A DNA stretch of 64,000 bases from contig NZ_BSFE01000010.1 of NCBI RefSeq assembly GCF_027922185.1, forward strand, positions 1-64,000, read 5' to 3'. Shown here piece by piece: positions 20,112-27,511 of the stretch. Numbering within the stretch: the first letter of the stretch is position 1; every line of letters starts with the position of its first letter. The DNA comes from Maricaulis virginensis. Its GTDB lineage: Bacteria > Pseudomonadota > Alphaproteobacteria > Caulobacterales > Maricaulaceae. A program made the position numbers and the translations under genes. Below the pieces are notes generated by a model, which saw nothing but the letters and a program-made list of their open reading frames with translations, was not told the DNA's origin and made no database searches.

Positions 20112-20731
20112 CCCTTCAGGATGATGGCGATCGTGGCGAGCAGGAGAAGCGCGATCGCGAAATTGAGGATGCGGGCGTGGCGGCGATCGGTCAGGAAGCG
20201 ATTGATCACGCCGCCCGCCAGCAGCCACATCAGCCCGCAGGGCGCACCGAAGAGCAGGAAGGTCGCCATGAACAGCATGGCCCGCTCGCCGGCCGTGTCG
20301 GCCAGGGCGATATAGGCGCCGGCCGTCGAGATGGACATCAGGAGCGCCTTCGGATTGATCCACTGGAAGAGCGCCGCCTCCCAGGTGCGGAAGGGCCGCG
20401 AGCGGCGCTTGGGCGCCTTGGCGTCGCCCGGTTCGGCCGGACGCGCCAGCCCGGCCCGCACGAAGGCGAAGGCCATCCAGGCCAGCCACAGCGATCCGCC
20501 CACCTTCACCACATCCAGCGCCACCGGATAGCGGGCCACGAGTGTGCCCAGGCCGAACACGGCCGCGACCAGCAACAGGTTGAAGCCGATCTGCACGCCC
20601 AGGAAATGCGGCACGGTGCGGCGCACGCCGAACAGCGCCGAGGAGGACATCAGCATGAGATTGTTGGGGCCCGGCGTGGCCGACATGGCGACGACAAAGC
20701 CGACCAGGCTGAGATAGAGGGCCATGTCCAT
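20108..20731 (-). CDS. LysE/RhtB family amino-acid exporter
   Basis: A 207-residue inner-membrane protein with about six hydrophobic segments. The LysE/RhtB signature SATPGPNNLMLM lies at residues 17-28 and FQWINPKALLM near 122. Members export amino acids such as homoserine, threonine, lysine or leucine; this sequence does not show which. ATG at 20731 is used; an in-frame ATG two codons later is also possible. It is transcribed alone. Confidence 0.9.
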   Translation of the reverse strand: MDMALYLSLVGFVVAMSATPGPNNLMLMSSSALFGVRRTVPHFLGVQIGFNLLLVAAVFGLGTLVARYPVALDVVKVGGSLWLAWMAFAFVRAGLARPAEPGDAKAPKRRSRPFRTWEAALFQWINPKALLMSISTAGAYIALADTAGERAMLFMATFLLFGAPCGLMWLLAGGVINRFLTDRRHARILNFAIALLLLATIAIILKG

Positions 20732-20809
20732 GAAGCTTCCCCGCGCGACGTGCAGCGCAGGTAGGGGGCGGAACGCACAGGATCAATGCCGCAGGGACAA
20801 AAAGCGGTG

Positions 20810-20846
20810 CGCAAAAAGAAAGGGCCCGGCGATCGCGCCGGGCCCT
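20810..20846 (-). terminator. Rho-independent terminator of ndk
   Basis: On the minus strand a 10-bp perfect stem AGGGCCCGGC/GCCGGGCCCT with a 6-base loop (20821-20846) is followed directly by TTCTTTTTGC. It lies 30 bases after the ndk stop, a canonical intrinsic terminator. Confidence 0.85.
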
Positions 20847-20875
20847 GTCCTGCAGTCGGGAATGGCAAGTCCGGC

Positions 20876-21298
20876 TTAGCCGACGATCTCGTCGTCGGAG
20901 AAGAAGAACTTGATCTCTTCGGCAGCTGTTTCCGGCGCGTCGGAACCGTGCACGGAGTTTTCGCCGATCGACAGGGCGAATTCCTTGCGGATGGTGCCTT
21001 CGGCAGCTTCGGCCGGATTGGTGGCGCCCATCACTTCGCGGTTCTTGGCAATGGCGTCTTCGCCCTCCAGCACCTGCACGACGACCGGTTCGGAGATCAT
21101 GAAGTCGACCAGTTCACCGAAGAAGGGACGCTCCTTGTGCACCGCGTAGAAGCCTTCGGCCTGCTCGCGGGTCATGTGGATGCGCTTGGACGCGACGACG
21201 CGCAGGCCGGCCTCCTCGAACTTGGCGATGATCTTGCCGGTCAGGTTACGCTTGGTGGCGTCGGGCTTGATGATGGAGAAGGTGCGTTGCAGCGCCAT
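20876..21298 (-). CDS. ndk: Nucleoside diphosphate kinase
   Basis: A 140-residue enzyme that equalises nucleoside triphosphate pools by a phospho-histidine ping-pong mechanism. The start is MALQRTFSIIKPDA; the active-site histidine is His117 in NSVHGSDAPE. The frame is open further upstream but ATG 21298 is the family start. It is monocistronic with its own terminator. Confidence 0.97.
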   Translation of the reverse strand: MALQRTFSIIKPDATKRNLTGKIIAKFEEAGLRVVASKRIHMTREQAEGFYAVHKERPFFGELVDFMISEPVVVQVLEGEDAIAKNREVMGATNPAEAAEGTIRKEFALSIGENSVHGSDAPETAAEEIKFFFSDDEIVG

Positions 21299-21453
21299 GG
21301 GAAAGGTCCTCGAAGACTTTTTGTGACTGTCCGGGCAAACCGGCCTCTGGGATTCGCGCGGCTTATAGCGGCGCTTGCGCCCAGCCACAAGCCGCGCGGC
21401 AGGGACATTCCAGCAAGGGGTGCGGTGAAGCGGTTTTCCCAACTTTCTCTTTT

Positions 21454-21546
21454 CCCCGGCCCTGTGCCGGGGCCTGGAGGAGTCTGACCTTGAAATGCCG
21501 CCAGACCCCGGAATAAATCCGGGGAAACCGGTCTGCTGGTTTCCCC
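21454..21546. repeat. Three hairpins, two mutually exclusive, before the ABC-F gene
   Basis: CCCCGGC/GCCGGGG (21454-21472), CCCCGGA/TCCGGGG (21506-21524) and GGGGAAACC/GGTTTCCCC (21521-21546) are perfect stems. The second and third share the bases 21521-21524 so they cannot form together. The third ends 51 bases before the ABC-F start. They may be fragments of dispersed palindromic repeats or a leader RNA switch; no U-tract follows, so no terminator is called. Confidence 0.5.
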
Positions 21547-21587
21547 ATCAGCCTTTCCGGATTGATCGGTTCGCCGCTCCGCGCTAA
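21495..21587 (+). other. Possible 30-codon leader ORF
   Basis: An ATG at 21495, with GGAGGAG about 12 bases upstream, opens a frame of 30 codons that ends with TAA ten bases before the ABC-F start codon. The predicted peptide is proline-rich and begins MPPDPG. It spans both alternative hairpins. Spacing of the ribosome binding site is long and the frame may be chance; recorded because of its position. Confidence 0.25.
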
Positions 21588-21597
21588 CGGCCTTCCC

Positions 21598-23478
21598 ATG
21601 TTGCACATCAATGATCTCACCTACCGCATCGAAGGCCGGATGCTGTTCGACCAGGCGACGCTCTTCCTGCCGGCCAAGGCCAAGATGGGTCTGGTGGGGC
21701 GGAACGGCACCGGCAAGTCGACCCTGTTCCGGCTGATCCGCGGCGAAGCCGTTGCGGAAAGCGGCGATGTGCGTGTGCAAAAAGGCGTGCGCGTCGGCTC
21801 GGTCGCCCAGGAAGCGCCCGGTGGCGACGAGACCCTGATGGATGTGGTGCTGGCCGCCGATAGCGAGCGCGCCGCCCTGCTCGCCGAAGCGGAAACCGCG
21901 ACGGATCCCGACCGGATCGCCGAGATCCAGACACGGCTGGCCGATATCGAGTCGCACACGGCGGAGGCCCGCGCCGGCTCGATCCTGTCGGGGCTGGGCT
22001 TTACCGGCGAGGAACAGCAGCGCCCCTGCCGCGAATTCTCCGGCGGCTGGCGCATGCGCGTCGCGCTGGCGGCGACCCTGTTCGCGCGACCCGACCTCCT
22101 GCTGCTCGACGAACCGACCAACTATCTCGACCTGGAAGGCGTGATGTGGCTGCAGAGCTATCTGAAAACCTTCCCCGGCGCCGCCCTGGTGATCTCGCAC
22201 GACCGCGACCTCCTGAACGGCGCGATGCAGAAGATCGCTCACCTGAAACAGGGCAAGCTGTCCGTCTATGAAGGCGGCTATGACGATTTCGAAAAGGCGC
22301 TGGCCGAGAAACAGCGCCTGCAGATGAAGCTGGTGGAAAAGCAGGAGGCCGAGCGCCGCCACCTGCAAAGCTTTGTCGACCGGTTCAAGGCCAAGGCCTC
22401 GAAGGCGAAACAGGCCCAGTCGCGGGTGAAACGGCTGGAGAAGATGCAGGTTGTCGCCACCCAGGTGGAAGACCCGGTCGCCCCCTTCGACTTTCCCAAT
22501 CCGCAGCGCCGCATGGCGCCGCCCATCGTGCGCATGCTGGACGTGTCGGTGGGCTACGAGCCGGGCAAGCCGGTGCTGCGCGATATCAGCCTGAATATCG
22601 ACACCGAGGACCGGATAGGCATTCTCGGCCGCAATGGCGCGGGCAAGTCGACCCTGGCCAAACTGCTCAATGACCGGCTGGAACCGCTCTCGGGCCATCT
22701 GCGCAAGCACAAGAAGCTGGAGATCGCCTTCTTCGCCCAGCACCAGATCGACGATCTGTCGCCGGACATGTCGGCCTACCAGCACGTGATCGAGCTGATG
22801 GAGGACGCCACCGAGGCCCAGCGCCGCGCGCGCCTGGCCCGGTTCGGCCTGCCCGGCGACCGCCAGGAAACGCCGGCAAAGAACCTCTCCGGCGGCGAGA
22901 AGGCGCGCCTCCTGTTCAACCTGATCACCTTCGGCGGCCCGCACCTGCTCATCCTCGACGAGCCGACCAACCACCTCGACATGGACAGCCGCGCCGAGCT
23001 GATCAACGCCATCAATGCCTATGAGGGCGCGGTGGTGCTGATCACCCACGACCGCCACATCATCGAAAGCTGCGTCGACCGGCTCTGGGTGGTCGGCGAC
23101 GGCACGGTGACGCCCTATGACGACGATATCGAGACCTATCGCCAGTCCCTGCTGGGCCGGGTCGCCCGCGACGCCCGCGGCAAGAAGCCTGCGCCGGCCG
23201 ACGAGAAGTCGCAGCGCCGCCGCGACAAGGCCTCGCTGCGCGAGACGCTGAAACCGCTGAAGGCCGCAGCCGCCCGCTGGGAAAAGGAAGCCGAACGCCT
23301 GCGCGGCGTCATCGAGATCATCGACAAGGGCCTCGCCGCCCCCGGCCTCTACGAAAAAGACCCCAGGACCGCCACCGACCTCCAGATCAAGCGCGCCAAG
23401 GCCGTCGACCTCCTCGACACCGCCGAACTCAACTGGCTGGAAGCCGCCGAAGCGCTGGAAACCGCGCAGGCAGAGTAG
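21598..23478 (+). CDS. ABC-F ATPase, YheS/Uup-like
   Basis: A 626-residue soluble protein with two ABC ATPase domains and no membrane segment, typical of ABC-F translation factors that bind the ribosomal E site. The first domain has GRNGTGKST, FSGGWRMRVALA and LLLDEPTNYLD; the second has GRNGAGKST, LSGGEKARLL and LILDEPTNHLD. Between them is the charged linker (about 245-300, YDDFEKALAEKQRLQMK) that reaches the tRNA. A coiled C-terminal extension (about 525-626, Lys/Arg/Glu-rich) is like that of YheS and Uup. The start is ATG 21598. Which stalling event it relieves is not known. Confidence 0.9.
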   Translation: MLHINDLTYRIEGRMLFDQATLFLPAKAKMGLVGRNGTGKSTLFRLIRGEAVAESGDVRVQKGVRVGSVAQEAPGGDETLMDVVLAADSERAALLAEAETATDPDRIAEIQTRLADIESHTAEARAGSILSGLGFTGEEQQRPCREFSGGWRMRVALAATLFARPDLLLLDEPTNYLDLEGVMWLQSYLKTFPGAALVISHDRDLLNGAMQKIAHLKQGKLSVYEGGYDDFEKALAEKQRLQMKLVEKQEAERRHLQSFVDRFKAKASKAKQAQSRVKRLEKMQVVATQVEDPVAPFDFPNPQRRMAPPIVRMLDVSVGYEPGKPVLRDISLNIDTEDRIGILGRNGAGKSTLAKLLNDRLEPLSGHLRKHKKLEIAFFAQHQIDDLSPDMSAYQHVIELMEDATEAQRRARLARFGLPGDRQETPAKNLSGGEKARLLFNLITFGGPHLLILDEPTNHLDMDSRAELINAINAYEGAVVLITHDRHIIESCVDRLWVVGDGTVTPYDDDIETYRQSLLGRVARDARGKKPAPADEKSQRRRDKASLRETLKPLKAAAARWEKEAERLRGVIEIIDKGLAAPGLYEKDPRTATDLQIKRAKAVDLLDTAELNWLEAAEALETAQAE

Positions 23479-23520
23479 TGCTCGCACACTAACCCCTTGT
23501 TGCGCCAAGCGCCTATCCGG

Positions 23521-23540
23521 TTAATCAATCCTTAAGAGTC
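23521..23540 (+). promoter_or_regulatory. CtrA-type binding site next to a GANTC methylation site
   Basis: TTAATCAATCCTTAA (23521-23535) is an exact TTAA-N7-TTAA, the recognition pattern of the cell-cycle regulator CtrA. It is followed directly by GAGTC (23536-23540), a CcrM (GANTC) methylation site, and by an AT-rich stretch with TACAAT at 23547-23552 that could be a -10 element. It lies about 140 bases upstream of the gene at 23674 in a stretch much richer in A+T than its surroundings. Confidence 0.6.
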
Positions 23541-23584
23541 GGTTTATACAATATTACCCGAAATCAGCCGAGGTGCCTGGAGAC

Positions 23585-23677
23585 ATGCCTGCCGACTGCC
23601 TGTCGAGCCCTGTGAACGGTGAACCGGTCCGCGTGTGCGGACGGGGCGGCGTGTGCCGGGCGGGCGGTGCGGCATGA
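23585..23677 (+). other. Possible 30-codon ORF overlapping the next gene (ATGA)
   Basis: ATG 23585 opens a 30-codon frame (begins MPADCLSSP, contains three cysteines) whose TGA overlaps the ATG of the following gene as ATGA. The overlap would couple translation. It has only a poorly spaced GGAG in front. It may be the true first gene of the CtrA-site transcript or chance. Confidence 0.25.
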
Positions 23678-23982
23678 AGATCGATCCGCCGGTTGCGGCC
23701 CCGATCTCGCTGGCCCAGGTGCGCAGGATGCGCGCCCGCACGCATCCGCGCGGCGGCGATTTCCGTCAGGAAGTGCCCACCCATGCGCCCGAAGTGATGC
23801 ATGTCGATGCGCTGGCCCCGGCCGATCCGGACAGTCATGAGCCGCCGGAATTCGACGATGTCGAGATCACGCGCGACGATGCGCTGGAAACCGCCCGCGA
23901 CATCGCCCACGAACTCGCCGCCCTCACCCTGCCCATCGCCAACTGGCAGGCCACACGGGTGCACCACCTGTTTCATCCGTAA
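23674..23982 (+). CDS. Small uncharacterised protein (102 aa), likely CtrA-regulated
   Basis: The family is not recognised. The protein is proline-rich in its first half (MKIDPPVAAPISLAQ, about 1-65) with an acidic middle (EPPEFDDVEITRDD) and a predicted helix near the end (DALETARDIAHELAALTLPI). It has no signal peptide or membrane segment. The upstream CtrA-type site and GANTC site suggest expression late in the cell cycle, as with flagellar and polar genes, but no flagellar gene is nearby. A frame opening at 23635 is longer, but ATG 23674 is preferred for its conserved-looking hydrophobic start. Confidence 0.6.
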   Translation: MKIDPPVAAPISLAQVRRMRARTHPRGGDFRQEVPTHAPEVMHVDALAPADPDSHEPPEFDDVEITRDDALETARDIAHELAALTLPIANWQATRVHHLFHP

Positions 23983-24030
23983 GAGCCGGAGGCCTCGAGG
24001 CCGGCGTCCTTCCCGCATGGGTGGACGCGG

Positions 24031-24051
24031 ATGTACCGATCATCGATACAT
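24031..24051. promoter_or_regulatory. 21-base palindrome, probable HigA operator
   Basis: Ten-base arms ATGTACCGAT and ATCGATACAT flank a central C; all arm positions pair except one (C at 24036 against A at 24046). It lies 54 bases before the higA start. HigA antitoxins repress their own promoter by binding such palindromes, so this is the natural candidate. Confidence 0.55.
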
Positions 24052-24105
24052 TCCGCTTGACGATGCACCGGTTACCGGCTCAGCGGCCAATATGGAGGGC
24101 TCGAG

Positions 24106-24411
24106 ATGAAGCAGACCGTATTCACCCGCCAGACCTCGTCCGTCGGCGAACATCTGCAGGACTTCATGTCGGAGATGGGCCTCAAGGCCCCGACCCTCGC
24201 CAAACGGCTGCATGTCGGCCGGTCCCGCCTGCAGCGGTTGCTGGAAGGCGCGCGCTGCGATGCAGACATGGCTCTGCGGCTGGCCCGCTTTTTCGGCACC
24301 ACGCCGCAATACTGGATGAATCTGCAGGCGCTGCGCGATCTGTCCGCGGCACAGGTCGAGGCCGGTGACACGATCCAGCGCGATATCGTGCCTTTCGACA
24401 CGGCCGCCTGA
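24106..24411 (+). CDS. higA: HigA-type antitoxin, no toxin partner seen
   Basis: A 101-residue XRE-family DNA-binding protein. The helix-turn-helix is at about 29-48 (PTLAKRLHVGRSRLQRLLEG) and the HigA hallmark FFGTTPQYWMNLQALRDL at 62-79. GGAGGG precedes the ATG. In normal loci a short higB (RelE-like) toxin lies immediately upstream; the 123 bases between this gene and its upstream neighbour hold no such frame, nor does the downstream side, where an I78 lipoprotein gene converges. It is thus an orphan antitoxin or has become a stand-alone regulator. Confidence 0.85.
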   Translation: MKQTVFTRQTSSVGEHLQDFMSEMGLKAPTLAKRLHVGRSRLQRLLEGARCDADMALRLARFFGTTPQYWMNLQALRDLSAAQVEAGDTIQRDIVPFDTAA

Positions 24412-24452
24412 AATCCGCAGACGGCCCTGCGGTATATCCTGAACGATTGGGA

Positions 24453-24845
24453 TCAGCCGCAGGCCATGCTTTCGACGATGTCGTTCTCGTTGACGCGGAT
24501 GGTCAGCCGGTCGGGGCGGTAGTCCATCGTCACCGGCGTGTCCGGGCCGACGACGCGGTAGTTTTCCGGCATGGCATTGCGCGGGACATTGACCCGCGGT
24601 TCGCCGACGAAATGCTGCAGGTCTTCCATGCCGCAATCGCCGGTGATCGGCGGGCGCACGGGATTGGCGTCGACATCGCCGGCATCTTCCAGCGGCGGCA
24701 GGGCCGGCGCGGCATTGCCAGCGTCTGCGGACGGGTTGCCGGCGATCTCGGGATAGGGTGCGGGGGCCGGTGTTTCACCGCCGCGCGTTGTCAGGGCACA
24801 GCCCGCCAGGAAACAGGCAATCAGCAGGGAAAGACGGGTTTTCAT
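24453..24845 (-). CDS. I78-family protease-inhibitor-like lipoprotein, copy 1
   Basis: A 130-residue exported lipoprotein. The signal peptide ends in a lipobox LAGC (Cys16). A proline/alanine-rich linker (about 25-65) leads to a C-terminal domain of about 60 residues of the peptidase inhibitor I78 type: Cys followed by LQHFVGEP, a middle VVGPDTPVTMDYRPDRLTI and a terminal Cys-Gly, the two cysteines probably bonded. I78 proteins are related to potato inhibitor I and may block serine proteases. It follows the paralogue after 19 bases. Confidence 0.8.
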   Translation of the reverse strand: MKTRLSLLIACFLAGCALTTRGGETPAPAPYPEIAGNPSADAGNAAPALPPLEDAGDVDANPVRPPITGDCGMEDLQHFVGEPRVNVPRNAMPENYRVVGPDTPVTMDYRPDRLTIRVNENDIVESMACG

Positions 24846-24864
24846 CGCACGCTACTCGACCGGG

Positions 24865-25200
24865 TCAGCCACACCAGGGCCGTAGAATGACGCCCGATTC
24901 GGCCAGGTCAAGGTTCAGGCGCGACGGGCGGTAGTCCTCGGTGATGGCGGTGTCGGGATAAATCAGGCGGATATTGCCGGACAGGCTGTCCAGATCGACC
25001 TCCCCGACCTGCTGGCCGACGAGATAGCCCATCTGCGTGGCCCCGCAGGGGCTGGTGTCCGGCGCGGCGATATCGCCGTCCATGTCCCCATCCATATCCG
25101 GCGGCGGCAGGGCCGGGCCGGACGGCCCCATCCCGCTGCCCCCGCTGGAACAGGCGGTAACGGCCAGAGCGGCGAGCGCGGCGAGGACTGCGTGTTTCAT
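24865..25200 (-). CDS. I78-family protease-inhibitor-like lipoprotein, copy 2
   Basis: A 111-residue lipoprotein, paralogous to the next gene. Lipobox VTAC (Cys17), then a Gly/Asp/Pro-rich linker, then the I78-like domain with GYLVGQQV, YPDTAITEDYRPSRLNLDL and a terminal WCG. ATG 25200 overlaps the holC stop as ATGA, which decides against an upstream ATG at 25215. The four genes from pepA down to copy 1 run in one direction; the last three form a tight unit. Confidence 0.78.
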   Translation of the reverse strand: MKHAVLAALAALAVTACSSGGSGMGPSGPALPPPDMDGDMDGDIAAPDTSPCGATQMGYLVGQQVGEVDLDSLSGNIRLIYPDTAITEDYRPSRLNLDLAESGVILRPWCG

Positions 25201-25649
25201 GCCTTCTTCTCCCATCTGCCCTCGGGCGACTGGCGCCAGTAGGACACGGTGCGTCCGTCGGCGGCCGCCTTCTTCCAGAGTGCGCGGGCATCCTGGACCG
25301 AGGCCTCGTCATGCCCGTCGAACATGACAATCATGCGTTCGAACCCGTCCGGATTTTCCGGTTCGGCGCCGTCGAGCAGGAAAAGGCACTGGGCGCCGTT
25401 GGGATTGGCTTCGTCCCCGGCCAGCAGGATGGGCTGTCGCGCCTCCTGCCCCGCCCCCGCCTGGCCGTGCGGCGTGAAACTGTCGTCGCGCCAGCTCCAC
25501 AGCCACTGGTCCAGGGCTTCCAGACGCCGCGCGTCCGGCGAACGCACCAGCGCCCGCCAGCCCCGCGCCAGGGTCTTTTCCAGCAGTTCGGGAAGAACGT
25601 CTTCCAGGGCGGAACGTTCCAGATGGTAGAACCAGAGTTCGCCGCTCAT
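25197..25649 (-). CDS. holC: DNA polymerase III subunit chi
   Basis: A 150-residue protein of the HolC family, which links the clamp loader to single-strand binding protein at the replication fork. Recognised by ELWFYHLERSALEDVLPELLEKTLARGWRALV at the start, LDQWLWSWRDDSFTPHG in the middle and RMIVMFDGHDEASVQDAR near the end. ATG 25649, with GGAGAGGG before it, is used rather than the upstream 25664. It follows pepA in the same direction, an arrangement common in proteobacteria. Confidence 0.93.
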   Translation of the reverse strand: MSGELWFYHLERSALEDVLPELLEKTLARGWRALVRSPDARRLEALDQWLWSWRDDSFTPHGQAGAGQEARQPILLAGDEANPNGAQCLFLLDGAEPENPDGFERMIVMFDGHDEASVQDARALWKKAAADGRTVSYWRQSPEGRWEKKA

Positions 25650-25701
25650 CGCCCTCTCCTGCATCTGAACCCGGGTCCAGTGGACAGTATAACAATGCCG
25701 G

Positions 25702-25890
25702 TGTCATCCCGCCCCCCCGCCTACGCGGGCGCAAGCTTCTGGCCCGCACAGGCGGGCCGCAGGGCCGGGACCCATAACCGCCGGACGTGGGAAAGCGTGG
25801 CTCCGCTGCCGGCGTCAGCTGGTCAAAGTGCGGGCGTATAGGTCCCGGACTTCCGCCCGGCACAAGGCCGGGCATCCATCCGGGATGACA
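25702..25890. repeat. Palindromic extragenic element with 10-base inverted ends
   Basis: TGTCATCCCG (25702-25711) recurs exactly inverted at 25881-25890. Inside are three perfect hairpins: CCCGC/GCGGG (25716-25729), GGCCCGC/GCGGGCC (25741-25758) and GCCCGGC/GCCGGGC (25855-25873). It fills almost the whole pepA-holC gap. End sequence and design resemble the element at 116-287, so both seem to be copies of one family. Confidence 0.6.
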
Positions 25891-25903
25891 TGAAAGCCGG
25901 GCC

Positions 25904-27388
25904 TCAGCCCTCGTGATTGTCGCGCACGAAGCGGTCGAGAATGCGCACGCCCCAGCCGGTGCCCCAGCTCGGCTGGCGCGGATCGTCCTTCGGGCTCATG
26001 CCGCCCATCGCCGTGCCGGCGATGTCGATATGGCACCACGGACGGTCATTGACGAAGCATTTGAGGAATTCCGCGGCCGAGATCGAGCCGGCCAGGCGCC
26101 CCTCGCCGACATTCCTGATATCGGCATTCTTGGTCTCGATGTGCTTTTCATAATCCGGACCCAGCGGCATCCGCCACACCGGCTCGTCGCTGTCATTGCC
26201 CGCCTTGAACAGGTGATCGGCGATCTCGTCGGAATTGGTGAAAATGCCGGCGCGGGTATTGCCCAGCGCGATCAGCATGGCGCCGGTCAGGGTCGCAAGG
26301 TCGATGATCAGCTTCGGCTTGAACCGGTCCTGGGAGTACCAGAGCACATCGGCCAGCACGAGACGGCCTTCCGCGTCGGTATTGAGGATCTCGATCGTCT
26401 GGCCGGACATGGAGGTGACGATGTCGCCCGGGCGCTGGGCATTGCCGTCGGGCATGTTCTCGACCAGGCCGACAATGCCGATGGCATTGACGTTGGCCTT
26501 GCGGCCGGCGAGGGCGCGCATCAGGCCGACCACCGCGGCCGAACCGCCCATATCGCCGCGCATCTCGTCCATGCCGGCACCCGGCTTCAGCGAGATACCG
26601 CCACTGTCGAAGGTCAGGCCCTTGCCGACGAAGAGCAGCGGTGCGTCGCCCTCCTTGCCGCCATTCCATTTCATGATGGCGATCTTGCTCTCGAATTCGG
26701 AGCCCTGGCCGACACCCAGAAGCGCGCCCATGCCCAGCTCGGTCATGTGGACCTCGTCGAGAATCTCGATCTCCAGGCCGAATTCGGCCAGGCCCTCGAT
26801 CTTCTTGGCGTAGGTTTCCGGGTTCAGCACGTTCGGCGGCAGGTTGGTGACGTCGCGCGCCAGGTCGACCCCGTCGGCCACAGCCCCCCAGCTCGCCCAT
26901 TCCGCGTCAGCCGCAGACGTGTCGTCGACGACGATGGAGACGGTCTCCAGCGAGGGCTTCTGATCGTCCTTCAGCCTGGTGCGGAACTGGTCGTAGCGAT
27001 AGGCGGCCAGACGCGCACCGAGCGCGGCGCGGGCCGCGCCTTCCGCATCGGTCTCGCCATTGAGCGCGACGGCGACATCGGTCTCGCCGCTGGTCAGCAG
27101 CAGCTTGGTGACGGCCGCACCGGCCTTTTCCAGCGTCGAGGCCGAGCGCTTGTCCTTCTCGCCCAGGCCGAACAGCACGATGCGGCTGTTCTCGACACCC
27201 GACGGCGCCACGATTTCAAGCGTCTGGCCCGGCTTGCCGGAGAAGCGCGAAGCCGCCACGGCCCGCTTCACGGCGCCCGAAGTCGCCCCGTCCAGCGTCT
27301 CGGCTGCAGCCGACAGGCTCGCACCCTCATAGACCGGCACGGCGATCGCTCCGGACGTGCTGGCGGCAGCGGCGAATTCGATTTTCAT
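25904..27388 (-). CDS. pepA: Leucyl aminopeptidase (cytosol aminopeptidase, M17)
   Basis: A 494-residue dizinc/dimanganese aminopeptidase that removes N-terminal residues from peptides. The metal and catalytic residues sit in VGKGLTFDSGGISLKPGAGMDEMRGDM and NTDAEGRLVLADVL. Length is normal and GGAGAGGG precedes the ATG. holC follows in the same direction after a repeat element; lptF is divergent. Some family members also bind DNA; nothing here speaks to that. Confidence 0.96.
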   Translation of the reverse strand: MKIEFAAAASTSGAIAVPVYEGASLSAAAETLDGATSGAVKRAVAASRFSGKPGQTLEIVAPSGVENSRIVLFGLGEKDKRSASTLEKAGAAVTKLLLTSGETDVAVALNGETDAEGAARAALGARLAAYRYDQFRTRLKDDQKPSLETVSIVVDDTSAADAEWASWGAVADGVDLARDVTNLPPNVLNPETYAKKIEGLAEFGLEIEILDEVHMTELGMGALLGVGQGSEFESKIAIMKWNGGKEGDAPLLFVGKGLTFDSGGISLKPGAGMDEMRGDMGGSAAVVGLMRALAGRKANVNAIGIVGLVENMPDGNAQRPGDIVTSMSGQTIEILNTDAEGRLVLADVLWYSQDRFKPKLIIDLATLTGAMLIALGNTRAGIFTNSDEIADHLFKAGNDSDEPVWRMPLGPDYEKHIETKNADIRNVGEGRLAGSISAAEFLKCFVNDRPWCHIDIAGTAMGGMSPKDDPRQPSWGTGWGVRILDRFVRDNHEG

Positions 27389-27511
27389 GGCTTCCCTCTC
27401 CGGTGTGGCGAAGGCCCGGACATGTCATCCGGGCGCAAAAACATATGTCGCGGAAGTGGTATCCGATCACGACGTGAGATAGAAGGCGGATCGCGCAGCA
27501 CAAGCCGGATC

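Noticed and set aside
21241..23508. 755-codon minus-strand open frame opposite the ABC-F gene
   Set aside because: Shadow of the ABC-F frame; no domain, low-complexity composition.
25913..27511. Upstream 533 codons of the frame that ends as lptF
   Set aside because: Antisense to pepA. LptF homology begins only at 27512, so this is not a fusion protein.
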